From Rhodanobacteraceae bacterium (GTDB lineage: Bacteria > Acidobacteriota > Terriglobia > Terriglobales > Acidobacteriaceae): a DNA stretch of 40,310 nt. The stretch covers positions 1 to 40,310 of the forward strand of contig JANXWZ010000189.1 of NCBI GenBank assembly GCA_025350865.1, written 5' to 3'. The translations under genes were made by a program, and so were the position numbers. Below, in pieces: positions 25,395-34,781 of the stretch (its first letter is position 1; every line of letters starts with the position of its first letter). The notes under the pieces are model-generated. The model was not told where the DNA came from. It made no database searches and worked only from the letters and a program-made list of their open reading frames with translations.

Positions 25395-26309
25395 TTAGTC
25401 GATAAACCGACGAGTGATGTTGCCGTATGCGTCGATCCGGCGATCACGCAGAAACGGCCAGTTGCGGCGGGTGTCTTCAAGGAGCTTCACGTCGATTTCG
25501 GCGATGAGGATCTCCTCCTTGTCGTGCGAGGCTTGCGCGATAACGCGGCCAAAAGGGTCGGCGATAAAGCTGCCACCCCAAAACTCAAGCCCTGCCCCTT
25601 CGGGGCCCTTCATCATGACGCCGTTGTGCTGGACGTCGCCGTACTCGTGTCCGACGCGGTTCACAGCTCCGACGAATACTCCGTTGGAAATGGCGTGGGC
25701 TCGCTGCATGGTCTGCCAGGCGGAGTATTGCGCCTCGCCGAACTCGGCTTTCTCGCTCGGGTGCCAGCCGATGGCTGTGGGGTAGAAGAGCGTCTCGGCG
25801 CCCATCAGAGCGGTGATGCGCGCCGCCTCCGGATACCACTGGTCCCAGCAGATGAGCGTGCCCACAGGGCCGGCGGTTGTATCGAATTTCTTGAAGCCGA
25901 GGTCGCCGGGCGTGAAGTAGAACTTCTCGTAGTAGAGCGGGTCATCGGGGATGTGCATCTTGCGATACTTCCCGGCGAGGGAGCCGTCGGCCTCCAGAAT
26001 CGCCACCGTGTTGTGGTAAAGGCCGGCAGCACGGCGCTCGAAGAGGGAAGCGATGATGACGACCCCTTCCTCTTTGGCAACTGCGGACAGGACGTCTGTG
26101 GACGGCCCCGGGATGGACTCGGCGGTGTCGAAGAGGGCGTGCTCCTCGCGCTGGCAGAAGTACTGTGCGCGGAAGAGCTCAGGCAGGCAGACGATGTCTG
26201 CGCCCGCGCGGGCGGCCTCCCGGACGAGGGTGGCGGCCTTGTCGAGGTTGGCCTGGGTGTCGGCAGAGCAGGACATCTGGATGAGGGCGATTTTTTTGTT
26301 TGCAGACAT
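25395..26309 (-). CDS. aguB: N-carbamoylputrescine amidase (nitrilase superfamily)
   Basis: 304 residues. The nitrilase triad is present: Glu44 (LPELFRAQYFCQ), Lys117 (YRKMHIPDDPLYYEKFYFTP) and Cys154 (LICWDQWYPEAAR). The last two segments are nearly diagnostic of AguB, which converts N-carbamoylputrescine to putrescine, carbon dioxide and ammonia in the agmatine route to polyamines. NRVGHE and FWGGSFIADPFGRV complete the C-terminal part. The start at 26309 lies 10 bp from the stop of the vapC gene, so it may be read with the toxin operon. No agmatine deiminase (aguA) gene is adjacent. Confidence 0.9.
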   Translation of the reverse strand: MSANKKIALIQMSCSADTQANLDKAATLVREAARAGADIVCLPELFRAQYFCQREEHALFDTAESIPGPSTDVLSAVAKEEGVVIIASLFERRAAGLYHNTVAILEADGSLAGKYRKMHIPDDPLYYEKFYFTPGDLGFKKFDTTAGPVGTLICWDQWYPEAARITALMGAETLFYPTAIGWHPSEKAEFGEAQYSAWQTMQRAHAISNGVFVGAVNRVGHEYGDVQHNGVMMKGPEGAGLEFWGGSFIADPFGRVIAQASHDKEEILIAEIDVKLLEDTRRNWPFLRDRRIDAYGNITRRFID

Positions 26310-26319
26310 TTCTTTCTTT

Positions 26320-26742
26320 CTAAGCTTTCAGCACTGCGAGGTTTGTAGCTTTCGCAAAATCGAGGATATCGCGATCGCGTGTCACCAGTGTCAATCGTTC
26401 AACGCGAGCGGACGCGACTAGAATTCGGTCGCAAGGGTCCTTGTGCATGGGATTTGGGAGATCAACCGCGTCGATGGCAATCGGTGGTGAAAACGACAGC
26501 AAGTTGACTCCAGGCAGCAGTAAAGCCTGATTTACCCAGTCCGAGATCGAGGTATGAAGAGACAGCCGCTTGAGTCGTACCAGGAGGGCGACCTCCCAAA
26601 TGGAGATTACGGAGACGAAGACATTGCCTGAGGATCGCGCCTCTTCGATTGCTTGCACTGTCTTTGACCGCAAGATGGGAGAAGCGTTGAGATAGTTGAC
26701 CCAGATGTGTGTATCCAGCAGCAATGGCAAATTGCTACTCAT
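26320..26742 (-). CDS. vapC: VapC-family PIN-domain toxin, first copy
   Basis: 140 residues. PIN catalytic acids are visible: Asp10 (LLLDTHIWV), Glu50 (ISIWEVALL), and Asp102/Asp105 in HKDPCDRILVASA, followed by TLVTRDRDI. Toxins of this type are Mg-dependent RNases that inhibit translation. Its ATG lies inside the 3' end of the antitoxin gene (8-bp overlap), the typical arrangement for coupled translation. aguB begins 10 bp downstream. The variant with HKDPxDR is common among Phd-paired VapC proteins. Confidence 0.9.
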   Translation of the reverse strand: MSSNLPLLLDTHIWVNYLNASPILRSKTVQAIEEARSSGNVFVSVISIWEVALLVRLKRLSLHTSISDWVNQALLLPGVNLLSFSPPIAIDAVDLPNPMHKDPCDRILVASARVERLTLVTRDRDILDFAKATNLAVLKA

Positions 26743-27013
26743 CGCCTGCGGCCCACTCTACTCCGGTAGGACCAACGATGTCGCCAAGCTCTTGTACCGT
26801 TCCGCGCATCCATCCGTAACCCGACGTGAGCTGCTGTGTGGGGAACGGTACGATCTGCGCTATGGGAACGCCGCGACGGAGAATTGTGACCGGGCCACGG
26901 TTATTCTCGACTGTCGAAATGAGAGATGAAAAATGGGTCTTAGCCTGTGCAATCGACATGGCGGGTGCCGTACTGGATAACGTATTAGATTGCCGCTTGC
27001 TTGACTGCCCCAT
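26735..27013 (-). CDS. Phd/YefM-family antitoxin, first copy
   Basis: 92 residues from the ATG at 27011-27013, chosen because GAGGTGA lies 6 bases before it; a GTG three codons earlier is possible. AMSIAQAKTHFSSLISTVENNRGPVTILRRGVPIAQIVPF is the standard Phd/YefM N-terminal DNA-binding and dimerisation module. The C-terminal tail (GWMRGTVQELGDI...VEWAAGDE) would wrap the VapC partner. It probably represses its own operon at the palindrome 20 bp upstream. Confidence 0.87.
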   Translation of the reverse strand: MGQSSKRQSNTLSSTAPAMSIAQAKTHFSSLISTVENNRGPVTILRRGVPIAQIVPFPTQQLTSGYGWMRGTVQELGDIVGPTGVEWAAGDE

Positions 27014-27032
27014 TATGGTCACCTCGACATGA

Positions 27033-27051
27033 CTAGTTTACCTCAAACTAG
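27033..27051. promoter_or_regulatory. Candidate operator of the first Phd/VapC operon
   Basis: CTAGTTT-ACCTC-AAACTAG is a perfect 7-bp inverted repeat with a 5-base spacer. It sits 20 bp upstream of the antitoxin start, where Phd-type repressors bind. Inferred from position only. Confidence 0.5.
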
Positions 27052-27078
27052 GTGGCGAGCAATCAAGCGGACATGAAA

Positions 27079-27115
27079 ACGGGTGCGTGAAGCGTATTCC
27101 GCTTCACGCACCCGT
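27079..27115 (-). terminator. Terminator of the GSII glnA gene
   Basis: A perfect 16-bp stem (ACGGGTGCGTGAAGCG with CGCTTCACGCACCCGT) and a 5-base loop. On the minus strand it is followed by TTTTC, as expected for termination after the glutamine synthetase gene that ends at 27138. Confidence 0.88.
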
Positions 27116-27137
27116 CGTTCTTATCAATTCAAACTTA

Positions 27138-28154
27138 CTACGGCTTCGGTACGCTGTTGATGGTCTTCAAGATCACCGAGACGATCTGGTACGGGTCACC
27201 CTGCGAGTTAGGGCGGCGGTCTTCCAGGTAGCCCTTGTAGCCGTCCTTGATGAAGTTGACCGGCATGCGGATGGAGGCGCCGCGATCGGACAGGCCGTAG
27301 GTGAATTTGTCGATGGCCTGGGTTTCGTGGTGGCCGGTCAGGCGGAGGTGGTTGTCCGGGCCGTAGACTGCGATGTGGGCGGCCACGTTTTCGGCGAACT
27401 TCGCCATCAAGGCTTCAAAGTATGCCTGACCGCCGGTCTCGCGGATGTAGTCGGTCGAGAAATTACAGTGCATTCCCGAGCCGTTCCAATCGCCCTTGAC
27501 GGGTTTGCAGTGGAACTCGACGTCGACCTCGTACTGCTCGCAGAGGCGCATCAGCAGGTAGCGCGCGATCCATACGTCGTCGGCTGCCTTGGCGGAGCCT
27601 TTGCCGAAGATCTGGAACTCCCACTGGCCTTTGGCGACCTCCGCGTTGATGCCTTCGTGGTTGATTCCGGCTGCTAGGCAGAGGTCGAGATGCTCTTCGA
27701 CGATGGTGCGGGCGATCGAACCCATGTACTTGAAGCCGACGCCGCAGTAGTACGGTCCCTGTGGGACGAGCGGATAGCCACCCTCGGGGAAGCCCAGCGG
27801 CCGGCCATCCTGATAGAGGAAGTATTCCTGCTCGAAGCCAGCCCAGAAGTCGGGGTCGTGGATGATTGTGGCGCGGCAGTTGCTCGGATGCGGGGTGCCG
27901 TCAGCGTTCATAACTTCGCAGAGAACGAGAAGGGCGTCCTTGCGGCTGGCGTCGGGATAGAGCGCGACGGGCTTGAGGATGCAGTCGGAACTTTTGCCTT
28001 CGGCCTGCATAGTAGAGCTGCCGTCGAAGCCCCACAGCGGCATATCGGCGAGCGTCGGAGGGTACTCGAACGATTTGAGTTGAGTCTTGCCGCGAAGGTT
28101 GGGAACTGGGATATAGCCGTCCAGCCAGATGTATTCCAGTTTGTATTTGGTCAT
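27138..28154 (-). CDS. glnII: Glutamine synthetase, type II (eukaryote-like)
   Basis: 338 residues from the ATG at 28152-28154. GSII features are clear: LEYIWLDGY, LPLWGFDGSST-type PLWGFDGSSTMQ, WAGFEQEYFLYQ, YYCGVGFKYMG, GINAEVAKGQWEFQIF, WNGSGMHCNFST and GHHETQAIDKFTYG, with a short C-terminus. It makes glutamine from glutamate, ammonia and ATP in the cytoplasm. GSII lacks the adenylylation site of GSI-beta. It is divergent from the type I gene. A 7-bp GC hairpin (28174-28195) lies in its 5' leader about 20 bases before the start. The SD is weak, so a TTG at 28172 cannot be excluded. Confidence 0.93.
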   Translation of the reverse strand: MTKYKLEYIWLDGYIPVPNLRGKTQLKSFEYPPTLADMPLWGFDGSSTMQAEGKSSDCILKPVALYPDASRKDALLVLCEVMNADGTPHPSNCRATIIHDPDFWAGFEQEYFLYQDGRPLGFPEGGYPLVPQGPYYCGVGFKYMGSIARTIVEEHLDLCLAAGINHEGINAEVAKGQWEFQIFGKGSAKAADDVWIARYLLMRLCEQYEVDVEFHCKPVKGDWNGSGMHCNFSTDYIRETGGQAYFEALMAKFAENVAAHIAVYGPDNHLRLTGHHETQAIDKFTYGLSDRGASIRMPVNFIKDGYKGYLEDRRPNSQGDPYQIVSVILKTINSVPKP

Positions 28155-28488
28155 ATCGATGCAGGATCTCAACCCGGGCGCAGTCTTACGCCCGGCTTTC
28201 AGATGGGATTTGGCGCAACAATAGAGGACACTTCGTCACCCAGGGCAGGGTGAGTTCGATGCGTTTCTAACTTTGCTATAACCGAGACTTTATCAGAGAT
28301 TGACCGAATCGAAGCCGGGAATCATTGTTCAAGGTTACTCAGTTTGTCGGGTTCTCGAGACCATTCTCCGAGCGACTTGCTGGATCGGGATTTGCCAGAG
28401 CAGAGATTAGGACGACGACGGGATTTGATCAAAGCCTTCTGGGCTGTATTCTGTTCATCAGGATTCCCCACCAAGGAGCAGGAACACT
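28155..28488. promoter_or_regulatory. Divergent intergenic region between the two glutamine synthetases
   Basis: 334 bp without a convincing gene. It holds the hairpin CCGGGCG-CAGTCTTA-CGCCCGG (28174-28195) in the glnII leader. A TATAAC at 28277-28282 has a poor TTCGAT 16 bases upstream that could serve the type I gene. I saw no sigma54 (GG-N10-GC) site in good context and no clear NtrC palindrome. Confidence 0.4.
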
Positions 28489-29919
28489 ATGTCGATGGAA
28501 CTGCGCAATTTTCTCGAACTGTCGTATCCCGAATTGGAAGACCTCAACCTGGCCGCCAAAGAGCAGCGCAAGCACCGCGTGGCTCCGCAAACGATCCAGG
28601 AAGAGCGCCTGAAGTATCTGACCGATGAGCCCAGGATCAAGGCCGTGACGGTGGTCTTCTCCGACCTTGAAGGCCGTCTGCATATGCTGGACTACGACAA
28701 GAAGTTCCTGGTCAAGAGCTACGACAACCTGACGTTCGATGGCTCTTCGATCCGCGGCTTTACGGCGCAGCGCGAGAGCGATCTTCGTTTGGCGCTGGAC
28801 TGGTCGGCGTTCTACTGGGTTCCTGCCGACGTGTTCGGTGCGGGCAAGGTGCTGGTGTTCGGAGAGGTGATCGACAAGAACGGCAGCCATTACATCGGCG
28901 ATCTGCGCGGCGTGCTGAAGGACTTCGCACAGCAGATGTTTACCGAGAACGGCTGGACTCTGAATGCGGCGAACGAGATCGAAGGCTTCCTGTTCGAGGG
29001 TATCGACGCTGAGCGGTCGTTCCATGAGACTGGCTCGTTCGAGTATGTGAACAAGGGTGGCTATTACCACTCGCTGCCGGGCGATCCGCTGCGCGAGTTT
29101 ATCGACACCACGGCTGAAGTGCAGCGGGCGATGGGCTTTGAAAACGAGAAGGACCACCCGGAAGTTGCGCCGAGCCAGTTCGAGATCAACTACAGCTACG
29201 GCGACGTGGTTGCCGCTGCGGACCAGATCCAGTTGTACAAACTGATCTGCCGGCAGGTTGCGACGCAGATGGGCATGACGGCGAGCTTCCTGCCCAAGCC
29301 GGTGACGGGCGTCAACGGCAGCGGCATGCACACCAACGTTTCCATCACCAAGAACGGCAAGAATCTCTTCTGGGACCCCAGGGGCGACGAGAAGGTGTCG
29401 AAGATGGCGTGGACGTTCGTCGATAAGATCCTCACACACGGCAACGATATCTGCCTGCTGCTGAACGCGAGCGTGAATGCGTATCGGCGCCTCGACCCGC
29501 ACTTTGAGGCCCCGAATCAGATCAAGGCTTCGGCTACGGACCGCGGTTCGATGATCCGCATCCCGATTGGCAACGAGAAGTCGGCTCGGGTCGAGGTTCG
29601 GTCAGTTGGTCCGGATGCGAACCCGTACATGGTGCTGTACTCCGTCTTCAAGACGGGGATTAATGGCAACCTGTCGAAGATGAAGAACTTGCGCCAGGCG
29701 GAGCGGTATCTGCCCGACAACATCTACTCTGCGCTGGCCGACTTCAAGACGGCGGAGTGGACGACGACCCTGCTTGGTCCGGACGTGAAGGAGCGGTACG
29801 CGGACCTGAAGCAAGCTTCGGCGGATCGGTGCCCGCGTTTGTTAGGCACGATCGTGAAGCCCTGCGAGGTTCAGTTCCACCACGATGTTTATAACCAGCT
29901 GCTTTGGGGTCAGTTCTAA
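28489..29919 (+). CDS. glnA: Glutamine synthetase, type I family
   Basis: 476 residues, ATG at 28489 with AAGGAG about 10 bases upstream. GSI signatures: FDGSSIRGF, EIEGFLF, the NGSGMHTN ATP/ammonia loop, KASATDRGSMIRIPIG, and RVEVRSVGPDANPYMVL. The region where GSI-beta enzymes carry the adenylylated tyrosine (NLYDLP) reads QAERYLPDNIYSAL here, so adenylylation control is unlikely. The length and N-terminal FSDLEGRLHML resemble a subgroup frequent in acidobacteria and Bacteroidota. It is divergent from glnII and ends before a tetraloop hairpin. Confidence 0.92.
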   Translation: MSMELRNFLELSYPELEDLNLAAKEQRKHRVAPQTIQEERLKYLTDEPRIKAVTVVFSDLEGRLHMLDYDKKFLVKSYDNLTFDGSSIRGFTAQRESDLRLALDWSAFYWVPADVFGAGKVLVFGEVIDKNGSHYIGDLRGVLKDFAQQMFTENGWTLNAANEIEGFLFEGIDAERSFHETGSFEYVNKGGYYHSLPGDPLREFIDTTAEVQRAMGFENEKDHPEVAPSQFEINYSYGDVVAAADQIQLYKLICRQVATQMGMTASFLPKPVTGVNGSGMHTNVSITKNGKNLFWDPRGDEKVSKMAWTFVDKILTHGNDICLLLNASVNAYRRLDPHFEAPNQIKASATDRGSMIRIPIGNEKSARVEVRSVGPDANPYMVLYSVFKTGINGNLSKMKNLRQAERYLPDNIYSALADFKTAEWTTTLLGPDVKERYADLKQASADRCPRLLGTIVKPCEVQFHHDVYNQLLWGQF

Positions 29920-29934
29920 ACCTTCGCAACGTCA

Positions 29935-29964
29935 ACAACGCCCCGGCTTCGGCTGGGGCGTTGT
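29935..29964 (+). terminator. UUCG-tetraloop terminator after glnA
   Basis: A 13-bp stem, ACAACGCCCCGGC with GCTGGGGCGTTGT, closed by TTCG. It lies 15 bp after the stop. There is no long T-run, only scattered T. Confidence 0.75.
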
Positions 29965-30074
29965 CGTTGATGAACGGTAAACGGAAGTCGTGTGCGATAA
30001 ACGGCTTCCTGAGTTGTCAGTTGTAATTTGAGAATGATAGCTTGACCTCATTCCAATTTCGGAGCGCAACCTTC

Positions 30075-31475
30075 ATGCAATCGAGTTATAACGGCATTTC
30101 AGTTCCGGCAGACGGCACGGCAATCACCTACGCAGACGGCGTTTACACCGTGCCTGACAACCCGATCATCCCGTTTATCGAGGGCGACGGCACGGGCCGC
30201 GATATCTGGAAGGCCTCAGTGCGAGTGTTCGATGCGGCTGTGGAGAAGGCCTACGGCGGCAAGCGGAAGGTCTCCTGGTACGAAGTGCTGGCTGGCGAGA
30301 AGAGCTACCGCGCGACACAGAACTGGCTGCCCGACGATACCGTGAAGGCGACGATCGATTTCCGCGTGTCGATCAAAGGACCGCTGACGACGCCGGTGGG
30401 CGGCGGTATCCGCTCGCTGAATGTGGCGCTGCGTCAGTTGATGGACCTGTACCAGTGCATTCGGCCGGTGAAGTATTATGCCGGCGTTCCGAGCCCTGTG
30501 AAGGCTCCGGAGAAGCTTGACGTGGTGATCTTCCGCGAGAATACCGAGGATATCTACGCTGGCATTGAGTTCCGTGAGGGTACACCGGAAGCGGCGAAGG
30601 TGATCTCGTTCTTCAACGACGACATGCTGAGGGGGACGAAGAAGAAAATTCGGCTGGACTCAGGTGTGGGCATTAAGCCGATCTCGATTACGGGATCGAA
30701 GCGGCTGGTTCGCGCAGCGATCGAGTACGCGATCAAGTCGGGACGCAAGACGGTGACGCTGGTCCATAAGGGCAACATCCAGAAGTTTACTGAAGGTGCG
30801 TTCCGCGAGTGGGGCTACGAGGTTGCGTCGGGTGAGTATCGCGACCAGACCGTGACCGAGCGTGAGAGCTGGATTCTGGGCAATGTGGAGGCCAACCCAA
30901 ACATCTCGCCGGAGGAGAATGCTGCGCTGATCGAGCCGGGCATTGAGTTTGCAGCGAAGGAGTTTGGCGAGAGCGTTGTGGCCGAAGTGAAGGAAGTGTT
31001 GGCCACCATCGGCGAGACGCATGGCGGTGGTAGGTGGAAGTCGAAGATCCTGGTCAACGACCGCATCGCCGATTCGATCTTCCAGCAGATCATTCTGCGG
31101 CCATCGGACTACAGCATTCTGGCGACGACGAACCTGAACGGCGACTACATCTCCGACGCTGCGGCGGCGCAGGTTGGCGGGTTGGGAATCGCTCCTGGTG
31201 GGAACATCGGCGACGGTTTCGCGGTGTTTGAGGCGACGCACGGCACGGCTCCGAAGTATGCGGACCTGGATGTCATCAATCCGGGCAGCGTAATCCTGAG
31301 CGGCGTGATGCTGTTCGACTTTCTGGGCTGGACGGAAGCGGCTCGGCTGATTGAAAGCTCGATGGAGAAGACGATCGCGCAGAAATTCGTGACGTATGAC
31401 TTTGAGCGCGGCATGCAGGGCGCGACCAAGGTGAAGACGAGCGAGTTTGCGACGCATATGATTGGGAATATGTAG
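30075..31475 (+). CDS. icd: Isocitrate dehydrogenase, NADP-dependent
   Basis: 466 residues from the ATG at 30075 (GGAG 10 bases upstream). [12 protein letters not shown] opens the fold. [20 protein letters not shown] carries the substrate-binding and, in E. coli, kinase-regulated Ser. [13 protein letters not shown], the Lys/Tyr pair in [11 protein letters not shown] (NADP choice, as in the E. coli enzyme) and [18 protein letters not shown] follow. It oxidises isocitrate to 2-oxoglutarate in the TCA cycle and feeds glutamate synthesis next to the glutamine synthetases. It is longer than E. coli Icd through an internal insertion before the NADP motif. It ends 9 bp from the converging vapC gene. 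Confidence 0.94.
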   Translation: MQSSYNGISVPADGTAITYADGVYTVPDNPIIPFIEGDGTGRDIWKASVRVFDAAVEKAYGGKRKVSWYEVLAGEKSYRATQNWLPDDTVKATIDFRVSIKGPLTTPVGGGIRSLNVALRQLMDLYQCIRPVKYYAGVPSPVKAPEKLDVVIFRENTEDIYAGIEFREGTPEAAKVISFFNDDMLRGTKKKIRLDSGVGIKPISITGSKRLVRAAIEYAIKSGRKTVTLVHKGNIQKFTEGAFREWGYEVASGEYRDQTVTERESWILGNVEANPNISPEENAALIEPGIEFAAKEFGESVVAEVKEVLATIGETHGGGRWKSKILVNDRIADSIFQQIILRPSDYSILATTNLNGDYISDAAAAQVGGLGIAPGGNIGDGFAVFEATHGTAPKYADLDVINPGSVILSGVMLFDFLGWTEAARLIESSMEKTIAQKFVTYDFERGMQGATKVKTSEFATHMIGNM

Positions 31476-31484
31476 GACGGAATT

Positions 31485-31901
31485 TCAGGACCGTGGATGG
31501 AGAAATGGGTCGACGTGAGGAACGTCAAGCAGCAGGAAGTGTTTGGTGTTTCGGGTAGCGACGGTCAGACGATGGATGCGCGCGGTCGCCGCGATCATCG
31601 CGTCTTCCAGTAGATCCGGCGAAATTCCATCGAGCAGCCTCGCCGTCTCACGGGCCTCGTCGTCACCTAGCGGAATCACGGGGCAAACTGCGGCGATGTC
31701 GTCCGCCCACCGCTCGATTTCCCTGGCTTTGCGGTGGTCCTGGCGGCGGGTCAGTTCGGCGCCAGCCTGCATTTCATAAAGGGTGATGGAGGATATTGCG
31801 TAGTCAGATTGTGGATGCGAGGAATACCAGGCGAGCAGGCCACCGTGAGGCTTGTGCTTGCGAAGTTCGGAGATCACCATCGTGTCCAAAAGGAACTTCA
31901 A
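31485..31901 (-). CDS. vapC: VapC/FitB-family PIN-domain toxin, second copy
   Basis: 138 residues. PIN acids: Asp6 (FLLDTMVISELRK), Glu43 (ITLYEMQAGAE) and Asp100 (LLEDAMIAATARIHRLTVATRNTKHF). This form is closest to FitB. It is expected to be an Mg-dependent RNase. The start overlaps the antitoxin stop by 4 bases (ATGA). It belongs to a different subgroup from the copy at 26320, so the two modules were probably acquired separately. Confidence 0.9.
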   Translation of the reverse strand: MKFLLDTMVISELRKHKPHGGLLAWYSSHPQSDYAISSITLYEMQAGAELTRRQDHRKAREIERWADDIAAVCPVIPLGDDEARETARLLDGISPDLLEDAMIAATARIHRLTVATRNTKHFLLLDVPHVDPFLHPRS

Positions 31902-32158
31902 AAAGTCACCGGTTTGCGATGTTTGTGCTGGCCGCGAGGGGGAATATTGAGGTCATACTGGGGGCCGGATTGAAGGACTTCGAGCAACGTTTTCTTTGTC
32001 GGGGAGTGCGTGGCCTGAAGCTGCTTCCATTCTGCGATAGAAATCAGGACGGCAGTTTCTCTCCCGCGCTGGGTAATCGTTTGAGGTCCATCCTTTGTCG
32101 CAACCTCGATAACCTCAGTGAGTTTTGCTTTCGCTTCCTGCAATTGCCAAGTTCCCAA
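31898..32158 (-). CDS. Phd/YefM-family antitoxin, second copy
   Basis: 86 residues from a TTG at 32156-32158, chosen because AGGAGA lies 7 bases before it; longer in-frame readings run into the mdh promoter. The WQLQEAKAKLTEVIEVATKDGPQTITQRGRETAVLISIAEW module is the Phd/YefM N-terminal domain. The C-terminal tail is basic and proline-rich (PPRGQHKHRKPVTF). It neutralises the following VapC (4-bp overlap) and likely binds the direct repeats between it and mdh. Confidence 0.85.
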   Translation of the reverse strand: MGTWQLQEAKAKLTEVIEVATKDGPQTITQRGRETAVLISIAEWKQLQATHSPTKKTLLEVLQSGPQYDLNIPPRGQHKHRKPVTF

Positions 32159-32168
32159 GACGGTGTCT

Positions 32169-32191
32169 CCTGACCAGATACCTGACCAGAT
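32169..32191. promoter_or_regulatory. Direct repeats in the shared antitoxin/mdh promoter region
   Basis: CCTGACCAGAT occurs twice (32169-32179, 32181-32191), one helical turn apart (12-bp period), in the 70 bp between the antitoxin start and mdh. It may be the operator of the toxin-antitoxin operon. If so, mdh transcription could also be affected. Confidence 0.5.
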
Positions 32192-32210
32192 TATCAGAGT
32201 CGTATGATGA

Positions 32211-33158
<948 letters not shown>

Positions 33159-33205
33159 TACAAAAGCCGACCGCGGATTTATGCGGAAGAACGTGGATAA
33201 AGCAG

Positions 33206-33240
33206 AAGGCCCGCTCGATTGAGCGGGCCTTTCTTGTTTC
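33206..33240 (+). terminator. Intrinsic terminator of mdh
   Basis: An 11-bp perfect stem, AAGGCCCGCTC with GAGCGGGCCTT, a GATT loop, then TCTTGTTT. Confidence 0.9.
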
Positions 33241-33252
33241 AGAGGTAGCGAG

Positions 33253-33774
33253 TTAGGCTACGCGCTCGATCGTGACGCTTTCCAGGACAACCGGCGTCTT
33301 GGGGCGGTCCATGCCGTCGCGGGAGACCTTGCTGATCTTCTCGACGATGTCGTAGCCTTCGACGACTTCGCCGAAGATGGTGTGCTTGCCCGTCAGCCAG
33401 TTCGTGTCGGTTACGGTGATGAAGAACTGGCTGCCGTTGGTGTTGGGGCCGGAGTTCGCCATGGCGAGCTTGCCCGGAGCCTTGAAGTGGTGCGGCGAGC
33501 CCTTGGTCTCGTCGGCGAACTTATAGCCGGGGCCGCCCATGCCGGAGCCTTCGGGGTCTCCGCCCTGGATCATAAAGCTGGGGATGACGCGGTGGAAGAC
33601 GGTGCCGTCGTAGAGCTTCGGCCCCTTCTTGGAGCGGCTGTTCCACTCGCGCGAGCCTTCGGCGAGCTCAATGAAGTTCTTTACGGTGACGGGTGCGTCC
33701 TTTTCGAACAGCTCGCAAACGATGGTGCCTTCGCTGGTCTTGAAGGTGGCGTAGGTGCCGGGCTTGGTAGGCAT
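33253..33774 (-). CDS. Cyclophilin-type peptidyl-prolyl cis-trans isomerase, cytoplasmic
   Basis: 173 residues without a signal peptide. Cyclophilin catalytic residues: FHRVIPSFMIQGGD (Arg, Phe, Met, Gln), LAMANSGPNTNGSQFFIT, and WLTGKHTIFGEVVEGYDIV. It speeds proline isomerisation in protein folding. It is followed on the same strand, about 170 bp upstream, by an exported cyclophilin. A double-palindrome repeat lies between them. The C-terminus matches the family length. Confidence 0.93.
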   Translation of the reverse strand: MPTKPGTYATFKTSEGTIVCELFEKDAPVTVKNFIELAEGSREWNSRSKKGPKLYDGTVFHRVIPSFMIQGGDPEGSGMGGPGYKFADETKGSPHHFKAPGKLAMANSGPNTNGSQFFITVTDTNWLTGKHTIFGEVVEGYDIVEKISKVSRDGMDRPKTPVVLESVTIERVA

Positions 33775-33839
33775 GGTTTGTGTCGACTCCTGGATCGGTT
33801 ATCGGTGAAAGTGGCGCGGAGAGGGAAGATCGATCCCCA

Positions 33840-33893
33840 GGGCTGAAGCCCGCTTCTTCTGCGGTTCTAGAAAGCCAAGGCTAACGCCTTGGC
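33840..33893. repeat. Double-palindrome (REP-like) repeat, copy B
   Basis: GGGCTGAAGCCC (33840-33851) and, 22 bases on, GCCAAGGC-TAAC-GCCTTGGC (33874-33893), then GTACTT. It is related to copy A: the second hairpin keeps the stem AAGGC with a changed loop. Confidence 0.72.
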
Positions 33894-33945
33894 GTACTTA
33901 GAAGCAAGTGATTCAGAATCGAAGCCGGAGCGATGCAAACCGGCT

Positions 33946-34707
33946 CTACTTCTTTGGCGGCGGCATCGGAGAGACGGCTGGTACGGCGGACGCGGGTGCC
34001 GCTGTCGGAAGAACCGGCTCGGGCGGCATGGGCTGTCCTTCGCGCACGATGGTCATTTTTTTGATGACAACGTCAGTAGCGGGCTTGTCGTTGGAGTTGC
34101 GGTCGACGCGGGCGATGGTGGCGACCATCAGGACGGTGTGCTCGTCGCACTGGCCGAAGATGGTGTACTTGCCGTCAAGTTCGGGCTGCGGCGCTTCGGT
34201 GATGAAGAATTGCGTGCCATTGGTGTTGGGACCGGCGTTGGCCATGGCTAAGCGGCCTGGCACCTCGAAGGTGAGGTTGGGCAGCGCCTCGTTGTCGAAG
34301 TAGTAGCCTGCGTCGCCTGAGCCGTCGCCCTTGCGGTCACCGCCCTGGATCATAAACCCAGGGATGACGCGGTGAAAGGTGGTGCCATCGTAAAAGCGCT
34401 GGCCGTGAACCTTCCTGGTGGTGTTCGGGTCGACCCAGTCCTTGGTGCCTTCGGCGAGTTGGATGAAGTTGTCCGAGGCGATCGGGGCTTCCTTGCTGAA
34501 AAGTTTGCACGTCAGGCGGCCGGCTGTCGTGTCCAGCACCGCGGTTGGCCCCGTCGGCACCGGGGGTACCTTGGCCTGCACTGCAGCGCCTGGGGAATCG
34601 GGCAGGGGAGCGGGAGTCTGCGCTGTCAAGGCTAATCCGCCGCCAAGCAGAAGAAACGCACTGGTCAGCAGATGAAGGTTCAGGTTCGGAAACTTGCGTA
34701 AGCTCAT
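33946..34707 (-). CDS. Exported cyclophilin-type peptidyl-prolyl cis-trans isomerase
   Basis: 253 residues from the ATG at 34705-34707. A signal peptide (LHLLTSAFLLLGGGLALTAQ) and a Pro-rich linker lead to the cyclophilin core: FHRVIPGFMIQGGDRKGDGSG, LAMANAGPNTNGTQFFIT, DGKYTIFGQCDEH. The C-terminus is a Pro/Ala-rich tail ending PPPKK. It is predicted to act in the periplasm on newly exported proteins. The SD is weak. A longer in-frame start (34764) would bury the signal peptide and is not favoured. It is 170 bp upstream of the cytoplasmic paralogue. Confidence 0.9.
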   Translation of the reverse strand: MSLRKFPNLNLHLLTSAFLLLGGGLALTAQTPAPLPDSPGAAVQAKVPPVPTGPTAVLDTTAGRLTCKLFSKEAPIASDNFIQLAEGTKDWVDPNTTRKVHGQRFYDGTTFHRVIPGFMIQGGDRKGDGSGDAGYYFDNEALPNLTFEVPGRLAMANAGPNTNGTQFFITEAPQPELDGKYTIFGQCDEHTVLMVATIARVDRNSNDKPATDVVIKKMTIVREGQPMPPEPVLPTAAPASAVPAVSPMPPPKK

Positions 34708-34781
34708 CACGATTAAGGCTACCCCATTCCGCCGCCTAACGGCAAAGGTTAGACGTGCATCCAACTCCGCAGGAGGAATTT

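Noticed and set aside
25524-26348. A 274-codon plus-strand frame opposite aguB
   Set aside because: Antisense shadow; aguB has all catalytic residues on the other strand.
28155-28488. Sigma54/NtrC control of the glutamine synthetase pair
   Set aside because: I found no GG-N10-GC element in a good context and no NtrC-like palindrome. Only weak sigma70-like hexamers are visible.
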